The notes under the pieces are model-generated. The model made no database searches. It saw nothing but the letters and a program-made list of their open reading frames with translations, and had not been told where the DNA came from. From Gnetum montanum (lineage: Eukaryota > Streptophyta > Gnetopsida > Gnetales > Gnetaceae), in NCBI GenBank assembly GCA_015680685.1, contig MNCI01001832.1:370811-434810 (forward strand): 64,000 bases of DNA, given 5' to 3'. The position numbers and the translations under genes are program-made. Of this stretch, positions 1 through 9,785 are shown in pieces (position 1 is the first letter of the stretch; the number at the start of each line of letters is the position of its first letter).

Positions 1-820
1 CCGATGATCTGCGCCGCACCGGCGATGCGGGCGCCCTCGGCGGCGGCCAAGCCGAGCGTGCCGAGGCCGAAGACGGCGACGGAGGAGCCCTTCTTGGGAC
101 GCGCGCAGTTCACCATGGCACCCATGCCCGTGGCCACGCCGCAGCTCAGCACGCACACCGTCTCCAGCGGCGCCGAAGGATCGATCTTGGCGACGCAGCC
201 GGCGTGCACCACCGTGTACTGGCTGAACGTGGATGTCCCCAGAAAGTGAGCGAGCGTCTTGCCGCTGCCGTCCGCGAGTTTGAAGCGCGATCCGCCTTGG
301 CCCGATATCATGACGTCGCGGTCGGGCGCGATGCGGAGCAGATGGCACATGTTGCTCTCCTCCGATTTGCAGTGGCGGCATAGACCGCACTCGCCCGTGA
401 AGACGGGCAGCACGGCGTCACCGGGCTGCAGGCCCTGCACGCCCTCGCCGACGCTCTCGACGATGCCGGCGGCCTCATGACCGAGTATCCGTGGAAATAT
501 GGGGGTGAGGCCCTTTGCCTCCCAGAATACCAGATCCGTGTGACACAGAGCCGTGTACAGTACCTTGATCCTCACCTCGTCCTTCTGCGGCGGCGCTACC
601 TCCACCTCCTCGATCTTCAGCGGCTCCCCTGCCGCCCAGGCCACCGCAGCTGCACTTGCCAATAATATCACATCAGCCGTTACATTACATTACACGCTAT
701 ATATGAATATCATTTGATGTGAATAGATAGGTAAAGGACAGGGCCAGGTTGAATGGAAGATCAGAAAACTTTACCTTTGCAGCGGATGACCTTGCCAGCA
801 GTTGCAGATGATGAGGCCAT
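1..820 (-). CDS. Alcohol dehydrogenase (class P / ADH1-like), 5' part, two exons
   Basis: Zinc-dependent, NAD-linked alcohol dehydrogenase of the cytosolic medium-chain family, which interconverts ethanol and acetaldehyde. Exon 1 is 775-820 (ATG at 818-820, starting [15 protein letters not shown]). A 125-bp GT-AG intron occupies 650-774, in phase 1. Exon 2 runs from 649 without a stop to the window edge, giving about 231 residues of a usual ~380. Visible catalytic-zinc ligands are Cys51 in CHTD, His73 in GHE and the Cys of SCGV near residue 182. Structural-zinc cysteines are 103, 106, 109 and 117. The Rossmann motif [14 protein letters not shown] starts near 206. The first intron sits where plant ADH genes have theirs, after the VIRCK motif, but exon 2 runs through the positions of the next several classical introns. 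Coding GC is far higher than in the surrounding DNA. Class III (GSNO reductase) is less likely because the VFWEAK and VFTGEC segments are ADH1-type. The 3' half lies outside the window. Confidence 0.93.
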
Positions 821-930
821 TTGCGGTTTGTCTGAGATTTCCTTTGCCTGTAAAAGATATCGTCCGTACACTATGCTTTCGTGTGGGATAATGTTGTTTG
901 AACTTTGAAATGAAGAGCATGGTACGTCTC

Positions 931-938
931 CTTTTATA
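931..938 (-). promoter_or_regulatory. TATA box of the ADH gene
   Basis: On the minus strand this reads TATAAAAG, about 110 bp upstream of the ADH ATG. That allows a 5' leader of roughly 80 nt (about 821-905). An open frame continues upstream of the ATG to 1042, but the family N-terminus and this TATA box favour the ATG at 820. Confidence 0.6.
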
Positions 939-1299
939 AAAACGCAGTAGCAGAAACCAGCAGTAACAGCCGCTGGAATTCCCGGCTTCAGGGGCAACGA
1001 TCCCGGTTTGCAGCAGCAGGCTTGACTAAAAGCCCCATTCACGGGAAAGACACGATTCTGGAAATATTAACAAGAATTTTTTATTGTTTTTTAAACTATT
1101 GTTCGAAAGAAAATTAACATTAGCCGCCAAGTTTGGAAGTGGCAGCCGTCGGTTTGTTGATGGTTTTATACTTTCCAAACCACGGTCAACACAATAAAAA
1201 GACTAAACCACTATTTGCAGTACCTTTGTCATTTTCTATTAGAAAAAGAAACATCTGCAACATGCATATATATTAATATGATTCCGTCTTCATAGGTCA

Positions 1300-1460
1300 T
1301 GTTGATGTAAAATAATAGTAGGGGTATTGAAACTTGAAACATTTTTTTAATAATATTTACTCTCAAGATGTATACTTAAATTAGAACATTATGACTATAT
1401 TTCTCAACAAAATTGAACTCATAATGTCAAGTTTTATCATTAGGCTAAGATCTCATTAAA
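1300..1460 (-). repeat. SINE-like, tRNA-derived repeat (copy a)
   Basis: On the minus strand a Pol III A-box-like CTTAGCCTAATGAT is followed about 35 bp later by a B-box-like GAGTTCAATTTT. The tail resembles copies c and d. Heavily mutated; recognised only by comparison with the other copies. Confidence 0.4.
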
Positions 1461-1584
1461 AAGGATCATGAGCCAGAGCCACATAGCTTATCCTACTAAG
1501 TAGGATCTCGAGAAGGTTGATAGATGAGTGAAAGCCTAACCTCTTCAAATGGCTATGCTCGGGCTTAAGCCCAAGTGGAACCTA

Positions 1585-1710
1585 AAATAAGTGAAACATA
1601 GGGACACCCTAAGATTTATAGAAGTTTATAATTGAGTGCTACCTAGTAGAATTGAACTTGTGACTTGGGGTTATCACACCAAGACTTGTACCCCTAGGTG
1701 AACACCTTAT
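1585..1710 (-). repeat. SINE-like, tRNA-derived repeat (copy b)
   Basis: On the minus strand it reads TTCACCTAGGGGTACAAG, then AAGTTCAATTCTAC, then a CTAGGTAG-type stretch as in copy c. Degenerate A- and B-boxes have tRNA-like spacing. Confidence 0.4.
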
Positions 1711-2420
1711 TGTTTGAACCCAAGTCTTTGATTTGAGAAATGAGCATCTTATCATCACTCCAAATGAGTCCTAGGCTAACACCTCATTATTTATATAAAA
1801 TAAGAGTATTTCAAACATAACTCAAACTTACAACTTAATGCACATAAAGTAACAAACATATTAGTGTAGTTATGCTTTTATTGAAAATTACCTTAAAAAA
1901 AGATAGGATTTTTTGAGGTTGTAAGGTTGGAATTGGAACTATGTAGCTAACATGAAATTTTCATAAAAATTAAGAGAACATAATTGTGTCTTAGATTAGC
2001 ATACTTGTCAAAATCAAACCTATGACTTATAGATTACATGCTCTACCAACTCATCAATGTCTTAATGATGTTAGGGGGAAAAAACAAATATGATATAAAA
2101 AGAGCAATGGTTAGTGCATGTAGCATGAAGTTTTCAAGTCACAATGAAATATTAGCAATTTCTCTTTTGTTTATAGGAAGCCTTTAGTAGAAAGTGAAAA
2201 TCGAGAAAGCAAGGCCTAATGCTTAAGCTAATGGGAAGCAAATGAAACTACTTTAATTGGCCAAGAGTCAAAGGCATAAGGCTTACTCCTTGTCAGTTTT
2301 GACTATATCTTGTTAACCTCTACCCTCTTAAAAATTAAATTATGATTTCCTACAATCCATATTGAACCTATAGCCTATATCATTCTATAAACTAACAAAC
2401 TATGGAAGCATACGAGCCCA

Positions 2421-2590
2421 AAAGGAATGACAATGAGGTATTAGCCTAGTGGTAAGACTCTTGACTTTGAAAGCTCCAATTCATGGTTTTGATTCTAGTA
2501 GGTAATGTTGAGTTCTAATTAGACTATATATCTTGAAGGGTACCTATATTAAAATTATTTCAAGGTTCCAACACCTCACCCTAAATTGGA
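2421..2590 (+). repeat. SINE-like, tRNA-derived repeat (copy c)
   Basis: Best preserved copy. The A-box-like TTAGCCTAGTGG is at 2441-2452 and the B-box-like GGTTTTGATTCTA at 2485-2497, spaced as in tRNA genes. The tail ends near a CAAGGTTCCAACACC segment that recurs, inverted, in copy d. Confidence 0.5.
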
Positions 2591-2689
2591 AACTTCTTGC
2601 CCAATAAAATAATGAGCTAACCACTTAAGTCACATACTACTTGAAACACCACTAATTTCATCCTAACACTTTGAAACAAGAATAACCCA

Positions 2690-4215
2690 GAGCCTCTTGA
2701 GCTTTCGGGAAGCAAAAATTTGACTAAGTCAAGCTTACTCAAGCCAGCTTGCTCACGTTGGCTTGTCCTGGGCACTCACGCTAGCTTGTCCTGGGCACTC
2801 ATGCTAGCTTGCCCTGGGAACTCACACTGGCTTGCCCTGGGAACTCACGCTAGCTTCCAAATTTTCTCACTCACACTGCACTCACGTTGGTAGCGTGAGT
2901 ACAACGTGACCAACTCTGAGAACCTTGAAATTGAGTCAAAATGATTTGATTTCCAAGGTGCAAGTCATCCTCACGGTTCATTGTCAACAACCTTCAGTCC
3001 CAACCTCCAGAATTCCAGATTTCAAGTCCAAAATTGCAAGTTTTTGTCACTCACGTTGAGCTCACGCTGAGGACATGCTGGCAGCATGAGTCCAGCATGA
3101 GTTGCCAAAAGTGGCTTAAAAAAATCACTCTCAAGCTTAGTTTTTGACTTGCAGATCACTCTTAGGGTTAGACACAGTTAGACAATCATTGCACTTAAAG
3201 AACAGGCTTTAAGAAACAAAATTTGATGTGAAATATGTCATTTTTGGCTCACTCACACTGAGGTCACGCTGGCAGCATGAGTGTAGCGTGAGTATTGGTC
3301 ACGCCTAGATAAAAGCACGCCAAACACACGCTGAGGAAATGCTAAGACCAAATTAACTCATGCTGGAAGCCCTGGTGGGACAAAGATGCCTCAAACAGCC
3401 ACAAAACCACTCAAATCGACATCCTGCAGTAGTCAATTCAGGAACCGAGAAGTTTCAAGTGAGCTAGGATGGAATTTTCTAATTGTACACTATCATTTTC
3501 ATTGTAAATTTCACATGTTGTAAGATACAATGCATCCAGTCAAAACGTAGCTTGTCTACACACGTCCAACTCATATGCAGCTATCCATCAAACACATGTC
3601 ACATGAACCGTTTTCCTCTCATCTCTCAGCCATTGATTCCATCCATGAATTCTGTGCCTGAACCTGGATAAACCTTATAAATACCCTATCAATTCACATA
3701 AACAAGGTTGGCAATTTTGAAGGTTGACGGGTTAGGAAGCATCGACCAGCAACTTTGGATGCTCGGGCACACGTGACTCCCAGCATCCAAGCACCTGTAA
3801 ACACATCACTCCGGGGCTTAGCGCTTGACTTGCCATCCACACACGCAACTACACTTTGACTAAACAATACAATATAGTTCATTATTGCCTTCCATTTACA
3901 TTGTTTGCTCTGTTTATGCTTTGTTTACAATATAGTTCTCTGTATACGCTCCGTTTGCATTTCGTGCGTTGTCGTTTGCATTGCGTACATAAATTACGAT
4001 AACCCCAGCGCTAGCTGTAGCTTACGCTCAGGGAAGTCCTTGGTTGATTTTCCTGTAGACCATCCAAGGCACTCTGCCTTCATTTCCTTTTCTAGCTTGC
4101 CCTCACGCGAAGGTAGGGTCAACTGTGTCTGTCCGACGATCTTTTGGTGTTTATTTTCCTTTTCAACCATACACCGACGATTTAGGTCAGTACACTATTG
4201 GCTGTAAACTAAAAA
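2690..4215 (+). repeat. Possible LTR of another family (unresolved ends)
   Basis: The left part (about 2740-3330) is dense in ACTCACGCTG-type decamers and their reverse complements CAGCATGAGT and AGCGTGAG, including the inverted repeat CATGCTG-G-CAGCATG. A TATA-like CTTATAAATACC lies at about 3671-3682. This is the architecture of the definite LTRs in the window: an inverted-repeat array, then TATA. No second copy, PBS or clear TG...CA ends were found. ORFs here look spurious. It could instead be an unrelated promoter region. Confidence 0.3.
2761..2852 (+). repeat. Tandem repeat, 23 bp x 4
   Basis: Four contiguous 23-bp units start at 2761, 2784, 2807 and 2830, each opening GCTTGYCCTGGG and ending in a variant of ACTCACGCTA. 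The units differ at a few positions, so the array is not recent. Confidence 0.9.
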
Positions 4216-4261
4216 ATATCTTCTAATAAACAACAACCTAAGTAACCCTCTAAAAACTAAA

Positions 4262-4450
4262 TGACTAAGGTGTTGGAATCCAAAAGAATGACAAGGATGT
4301 TGGAACCTAAAACGTTTTGAATAATATTTAGACCCCAAGACATATAGTTATAGGACTTTATAATGCAACATCACCTATCATAATCGAACCCATAACTTAA
4401 AGCTTTTAAATCAAGAGTCTTACCCTAAAATATATAGCCAATACGATACT
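4262..4450 (-). repeat. SINE-like, tRNA-derived repeat (copy d)
   Basis: On the minus strand an A-box-like segment containing GGGTAAGACTCTTGA is followed by ATGGGTTCGATTATG, a good B-box core (GGTTCGA). The 3' tail matches copy c (GGTTCCAACA). Confidence 0.5.
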
Positions 4451-4513
4451 TTAGAAGAATTATAGAAGAATATAACAATGCCTCTAGTATAACTCAAACT
4501 AGTAATCTCTTGC

Positions 4514-5423
4514 TAATGAGTGTTAAAGTGTCATGTTAACAGGCCCTCATTGACATGGCCTCGTTGATGGGCCCCATTTACATGGTGTTGCCCCATCGAC
4601 TAGGCCCCGTCAATGTAATGTTTGCTATGTCTATGGGTCCCATCAATGTAGTCATGTAGCAAAAACTATAAATACAAGCTCCCAGACATGTTTATGGGGC
4701 ATTCTTGTCATAGTAGTAGCTGAACTCTTGTAGTTTTTACATTCAAAAGCTAGAATATTTTCCCAAGTACCCACAATAGGAGTCATTGAGTGTATAGATC
4801 TTTATTCGAGCATTGTTGTACCTGAGCATGATAGGGTGTGCAGCAATAAAGATGAGCTTCTTGATAAACCTTGCAACATTCTGGATAGTTTAGATGTTTT
4901 ATTCATGCATTTAATGTTTTCAGCTATTTATCCAATGTTTCTCAATAATTAAGCTAATTAAGTGATTAAGTGAGATAAGATAAATAGATTAAACACATAA
5001 GTACAATCGCTTCAAGCATAAACACATATTCACTTAGTAATCCTAGTAGTGTTATTGCTTGGTGTACCCAGTAGCATAGTGCTTGGCAACCTAGCAGTGG
5101 ATATGTGGGTTCAAGATGTGTGCGAAAAGTGGGATCGGATGCTTATGTTAGGATTAATTCTCAATTTACTTCATCTCTCTCTTTAAGTATCAAAACCATA
5201 AGACATAAAATGACAAAAATCATATGCCTCAATTACACTTAACCATACCTTTGTGCTTCACAAGTGTAATTGGGAAGACAACAAACAACCATTAGTGCAA
5301 AGTTCACTTCCTAGAGGACTAGTGTATTGGAAACTATAGAGTCCACGAAATTCAACCGGATCATGTGTGAATTCTTTGTGATTTATATAGTTGGATGTAT
5401 GGGTATCTCTCCACAGCTCATCA
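4514..5423 (+). repeat. LTR of element 1 (about 910 bp)
   Basis: Starts TAATGAG (TGATGAG with one transition) and ends CTCATCA, followed by one base and the PBS. It has a TATA box at 4666-4674 and AATAAAG in the R region near 4846. It is the same subfamily as the LTR at 58272-59217, sharing GTCATAGTAGTAG after the TATA. Confidence 0.85.
4540..4674 (+). promoter_or_regulatory. LTR promoter: GGCC-centred repeats plus TATA
   Basis: Several diverged copies of a CATTGACGGGGCC-like unit in both orientations (for example CATCGACTAGGCC and GTTGATGGGCC) precede CTATAAATA at 4666-4674. Confidence 0.6.
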
Positions 5424-5424
5424 T

Positions 5425-5442
5425 TGGCACTATTGCCAGGGA
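5425..5442 (+). other. Primer-binding site, tRNA-Asp type
   Basis: TGGCACTATTGCCAGGGA lies one base after the LTR. It resembles the complement of the plant tRNA-Asp 3' end (TGGCGCCGTTGCCGGGGA) with a few changes. Confidence 0.75.
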
Positions 5443-5574
5443 CTCTCTTTTGTTAAAATGTGTGCTATCTAGGGTTAGTGAATATTATTAATATCATTGG
5501 ATGAATCCCAAGGTCAACATCATTCTCAATTATACAATCACAAAAGGGAGGTTGACCAATCAATGAAGTGTAAA

Positions 5575-6770
5575 ATGTCTTCTTCTTCTCATAGGCATGA
5601 CGATGTTAAACCATTGGCCCCTCAAGAGTGCAAAGTGATATATACTCATCTAGATGAGTATGTGCCTAATTTCACCTTCATCCTACATCAGGATGAGCAA
5701 CTGCAATGAAGAAGAATATAATAGGGATCCTTCCATAAGGAAAAGGGAGGTTTGATTTTGTGACTAGGAGGAGTCACCACTCAATGAAGTTGTGAACAAG
5801 AAAACCTTGCCCATCCAAAAATCTGTTTCTAATATTTTGTCAAAGGTTGATAAATTATGGGATTGTTTGGATGAAAGTCCAAACTACTATGAAGATTCTT
5901 GAAGAATCTAAAGAGAAGAATAGTGATTATGATTGCAAGAGGTAAAAAGAAGCTAAACATGCCTACCAAAGAGGTAAGGGAAAAGCTACTGTAGTGGAAG
6001 AAGTTGTGAAAATAGACTTTGAAGATGATGTTGGGTGTGACATTTGTTAGTATGAACATCCTAAGGGATGTTGCCCTATGGTGTTACACTTACAATAGTT
6101 TGGGGTACACACATTGAATCCTCAACTAGCATGGAGGCAAGCACCTAGACAACTGCCTTATCTCCAAGGCAATCCAAGGTAGTTCCACTAGCAATAATAG
6201 GTTTACTATCTAAGTGGAGCTCCACCACAACCATATGAACAATATTAATAGTGGCACCAACCACAATCATGGGAAATGCCACTGCCATAATAGCAGTACC
6301 CTTATAAGCAACCAAATTCATATGGGTACTATGTTTAGTAATTCATTTCTTCATGAAGTTCTAATAGCCACACCTCATTCCAACATCACTATTATCCTCT
6401 AGAGTACCATCGAACTCATTCACCATCTACTCGAGGGGAACACCCATATCCATACCACCCTTCGCATCCATTTGCACACATCCCTTTGCCCTCAACCTGG
6501 TTACCTCCTACTCCATCCATGCAAGGTGAAATTCCCCCATAACTGTAGCAATGAAATGCTACAAGGGTTGTACATTCATAACCAGCCTTTTAGTTGAGTG
6601 GTTTGGACAATCGATCCAGGAAACAACCCTTCTTTTGACCCAAAAGTCCTCCCAAACCCTCACAACCTAATGCAACTAGTAGCCCTATATCTCCAACACC
6701 CTCATCCTATGCATCAAACACATTTGAGTACCCTTCAAACCATACACCACGTCAAATCTGCATTGTGATG
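5575..6770 (+). pseudogene. gag of element 1, internally deleted
   Basis: Structural protein of the virus-like particle. It starts MSSSSHRHDD and has the conserved N-terminal block YTHLDEYVPNFTF. At about 5706 it jumps straight to the C-terminal third, losing roughly 1.1 kb including the capsid core that is present in the 59.4-kb copy. A variant zinc-knuckle block follows near 6045 (CDIC, stop, YEHPKGCC), then a Pro/Gln/Ser-rich tail. Several TAG/TAA stops lie at Gln positions. Not functional. Confidence 0.8.
5642..5661 (+). repeat. Perfect 20-bp palindrome near gag start
   Basis: Arms ATACTCATCT and AGATGAGTAT are contiguous and lie in the gag codons for YTHLDEY. The same hairpin recurs at the same place in elements 2, 3, 4 and 6 and in the last gag of the window. 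Confidence 0.85.
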
Positions 6771-6784
6771 TTAACTTATGTTAT

Positions 6785-7300
6785 TTCCAATTAGATCAAG
6801 GTTGGCAATCTTCCCACAAAAAGATCTAACCCAAGAAGTCCTCTTATTTACTTATAGATCACTAGACATGAGCCATGCAAGGCTCTTCTTGATTTTGGTT
6901 CTAGTGTCAATCTCATCTTCCATGACATGTACAAGGCTTGGAACCTACCACCTCTCAAGAAGAGCAACATTATCTTGGAATTGGCAATTTTCTAGTGATC
7001 AAGGTAGAAAACTGCAAAGGTGACTTCCCCATCATTATGGGAAGGGCTTGGTTAAGCATGGTTGATGCATGAATGGGCATAAGGGATATCTCCTTGGAAA
7101 TCTCTATGGAGAATGAATTTGGATGCCTAGAGAAGAAGCGTGTTCCATGCATCATGTATAGTGATAATGGATGCAATTATGTGCAAAATATCTAGTCCAT
7201 TAAGAGTACATTGATTAAAGCATGTAATCAATGTGCACATGAAACAGATAACCAAAGGTGCCTGTATGTAGTAACCATAAAATAGAATAGCACCCACTGG
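6785..7300 (+). pseudogene. Aspartic protease region of element 1
   Basis: The active-site block reads ALLDFGSSVNLI (Asp codon at 6891), with Phe where retropepsins have Ser/Thr. Further on, PIIMGRAWLSMV corresponds to the C-terminal protease strand (I-M-G-R). Frames are broken by stops and indels. It lies between gag and RT as expected for a Ty3/gypsy polyprotein. The DFG triplet should be inactive. Confidence 0.75.
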
Positions 7301-7489
7301 CTCATAGCTGACTTTGATTGTAGTACATTATGCATAGAACCTATTGAGAGCCTGACTTGTGCTTATGTCAAAGACATGGATGAATTTGGCGAAGTTCATC
7401 AACAACTCTTTGATGATGAAGATGATGATACCTATTGGGGAGAGCTGGTAATCCTTAAAAAGTTCAAATAAGAGCCCCTAAAGTTAAAA

Positions 7490-8316
7490 TCTCTACTAGT
7501 TGGCATGGAGTATGCATTTTTAAACAATGCAAGCTAGTTATAATCAATGAAAATCTTGCTCCTAAATAAAAGATAAGCTATTGAAGGTGGTCAACAAGTG
7601 GCAAATAGCCTTTTCTTAGTCATATCTTGAACTGACTAGAATTGATCCAAGGATATGCCAACATCATATCTACACCGACCTGGCCATCAAGCCAAGAAGG
7701 TAGTCATAGAGGTAGTTGAACCCCAAGTTGAAGCAAATCATCAAGGAGAAAATAGAATAACTCCTCAAGGTGGGGTTCATCTATCCCATTGCAGATAATG
7801 AGTGGATTAGCCCACTTGAAATTATGCTAAAGAAAGGTCACAAGTGGTGGGTCTGTATTGACTTTAGGCTTTTGAATATGGCAACATTTAAAGATCATGT
7901 TCCATTATCATTTGTGGACCAAGTGTTGGACACCATATCCAGGCATTGCTATTATAGCTTCTTTGATGATTATAGTGGCTATAACAAAATCTAGATTGTG
8001 TCACAGGATTAGGCCAAGACAACATTCATGAGTCCCTTGGGAACTTTTGCATATTGTAAGATGCCATTTGATCTATGCAATGCCCCTGCAACATTTCAAT
8101 GCTTGGTCCTTAGTATTTTTCAACAGCAGATTGGTAGTGGGATAGAAGTCTTTATAGATGACTTCTCTACATATGGGGCTACATTTGAGTAAGCCCTGAA
8201 TTGTCTTGAGTAGGTGTTGAAAAGATTTGTTGAAACAAACCTTAGGCTCAATTGGAAAAAAAGCCATTTAATGGTCTAGGAAGGCATAGTACTAGGGCAT
8301 AGAATTACTCAGGTAG
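7490..8316 (+). pseudogene. Reverse transcriptase of element 1, 3'-truncated
   Basis: RT palm and fingers: a VCIDFRLLNMATFKDH block (7850-7900), motif A in FFDDYSGYNK (about 7960), MPFDLCNAPATFQ (about 8063), and catalytic FIDDF near 8149. Stops include GAG TAA at 8188, where element 3 has GAG CAA, and CTT GAG TAG at 8206. The reading ends at LGHRITQ (about 8316), just before the connection to RNase H. Clearly dead. Confidence 0.85.
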
Positions 8317-8994
8317 GATGTCACGAAGACCCTTGTGGATGTCACTATACAGCGTTCACAAGATTGAACAAATTGTTGGATGTCCCTGAAGATTCTCAAC
8401 CAATAGTATCCTACCATCAATATTTTCTAGAAGAATTGCTAGGCTAGTTCAATAGTCAAAATCAAGGACATTTCTATGTCCTACTCAGTGAAAGCTATCT
8501 TTGAGGTCCTTGGGTTACTAGAGACTAGGCCCAATCTTGTAAAAATTCTAAAGTAGGTAGATCCATGTATTAAGAAAGAATGGATGCAATGGTGTTATGG
8601 AGTGGACCACAAGGATTTTGGTGCACTCACCATAGTGGAACATGCATACTTTAAAATTAAAATCTTTCACTTTAACCCAATGATGAGGCTAAGAAAGGTT
8701 ATAACTTTCTTTGCCTGTGCATGCATCGCTTTAAGCGATAGATTCCCAGTCAATCTTCCAGGGTTGATCTACCTTGATATAAAAAAGTGCTTTAAGGAGA
8801 ATGAATATGAAAGGAAGGAACTCCCCTTTTCATGCCTCATCAAAAAATTATGCAAGAGGAAAGGTATAACCTATTAAATAAATGACACTGTTTGATGTGC
8901 TCCAACTCCCTCTTGGGAAAAAATGATAAAGGACAAAGTTCCTGCAAAGGTGGTCCAAGAAGAGAAGTAGCAACCACCACCTCCTCCACCCACT
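8317..8994 (+). pseudogene. ORF2 of element 1, N-terminal part
   Basis: The first ~130 bp (to about 8450) is not recognised. From about 8460 it matches ORF2 of element 3 (47.8 kb): NQGHFYV/IKDIQVSYS-type start, then a block with HAYFKIKIFHF, MMRLRKVITFFACACIAL and KELPFSCLIKKLCKRK (8584-8877). This resembles the domain annotated in plants as putative plant transposon protein. A Pro-rich stretch (about 8975) leads into the insertion point of element 2. The remainder resumes at 16269. Confidence 0.65.
8990..8994. repeat. Target-site duplication CCACT (left, element 2)
   Basis: CCACT immediately before the LTR at 8995 is repeated exactly at 16264-16268 after the other LTR. This proves insertion of element 2 into ORF2. 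Confidence 0.95.
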
Positions 8995-9302
8995 TGATGA
9001 GTGACGAGATACCCCTACACTCAACCATATGAATACGAGCGTAGAATGTGCAATCCAATCGAACTCTGCAGACTAAGTGCCTACATGCCCCATGGAACAC
9101 TTAGGGTTAATCGTTCATTATCTTCCCAGACTTACTTGTAGTTGTCACGGTGTATGGTTAAGTAAGTCCGAGGTATATGATTTTTATAGTTTTTATCTTT
9201 TATGTCTCCTATGCTATTGAGGTGAAGGATTGAGAAACTAATTGCTAACTCTAACTAATGAACTAAGTCTAAATTAACCTAGCGTCAGCATCCGTTCCCA
9301 CT

Positions 9303-9303
9303 N
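9303..9303. other. Assembly gap placeholder (n)
   Basis: Compared with the sister LTR (about 15643-15773), some 130 bases are missing at this single n. Confidence 0.85.
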
Positions 9304-9671
9304 GAGAATCTAATCTAGCCTAAGTGCGATGAGCATTCATTCCTTGATCATCCGTACACATCCTTAAATGCTCATAATCAAGTCGTACTCATTCTGCATT
9401 ACTAGGAGATAAGGGTGAGAGAGAAAGTAATAAATAACATTAAATAAAATCCTATTTAGCCTATTCCATGTACTGCAAGGTTTATCCATGAAGTTCATCT
9501 TTATTTCCGTACACAACTTATGTTCAGGTACAATGTTGCTTGAATAAAGATCCATTCACTTTAGGACTCCTACTATGGGCACATGGAAAATATTCTATCT
9601 CTGGAGTGATCAATCTGCCATAGTTTCCCTACTTCTAGCCTAGGATGATGAAACAAGGAAGAGATGCCTCT

Positions 9672-9760
9672 TATTTATAGATATGACGGTGCACCACGAT
9701 ATCGCAGGGGATAACGCGATATCGCAGCGGCCGCGATATCGCAGCTCATGCGATATTGCG
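9672..9760 (-). promoter_or_regulatory. LTR promoter with four GCGATATCGC palindromes
   Basis: Four decamers (CACGATATCGC, CGCGATATCGC, CGCGATATCGC, GCGATATTGC) sit between the LTR terminus and the TATA box (minus CTATAAATA at 9672-9680). The sister LTR has six. Confidence 0.85.
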
Positions 9761-9768
9761 TCTCATCA

Positions 9769-9785
9769 TACCCCCATGACTGAAT
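9769..9785 (-). other. Polypurine tract of element 2
   Basis: Minus strand reads TCAGTCATGGGGGTA directly before the 3' LTR. The same AGTCRTGGGGG core precedes every 3' LTR of this superfamily here. Confidence 0.75.

Larger units (their letters stand above)
942..2420. other. Intergenic AT-rich DNA upstream of ADH
   Basis: No gene is recognised here. The stretch is AT-rich, has stops in all frames, and holds two degraded SINE-like copies listed separately. The first ~350 bp may contain distal ADH promoter elements, but no motif can be supported. Confidence 0.5.
4514..8316 (+). mobile_element. Element 1, 5' half: Ty3/gypsy LTR-gag-PR-RT, truncated
   Basis: Contains a 5' LTR, a tRNA-Asp-type PBS, gag with a large internal deletion, protease and most of reverse transcriptase, in the order and frame relations seen in elements 3 and 4. 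Homology to pol stops at about 8316, where unrelated ORF2-type sequence begins. The downstream LTR at 18592 is a different subfamily, so this is a recombinant rather than a simple insertion. No matching TSD was found. Confidence 0.85.
8995..9768 (-). repeat. 3' LTR of element 2
   Basis: Has TGATGAG...CTCATCA ends. TATA on the minus strand is at 9672-9680. Four GCGATATCGC-type decamers lie at 9690-9760. Contains an n at 9303. Confidence 0.93.

Noticed and set aside
761-1042. 93-aa minus ORF extending upstream of the ADH ATG
   Set aside because: It is only the 5' leader and promoter in frame. A TATA box lies inside it, and ADH proteins start at the internal MASSSATAG.
2761-2852. CRISPR-like array
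   Set aside because: Units are contiguous without spacers and the context is plant nuclear DNA.
3905-4207. 100-aa Cys/Ser-rich plus ORF
   Set aside because: No recognisable motif, no homologue in the window, and it lies downstream of a TATA in a probable LTR; more likely R/U5 sequence.
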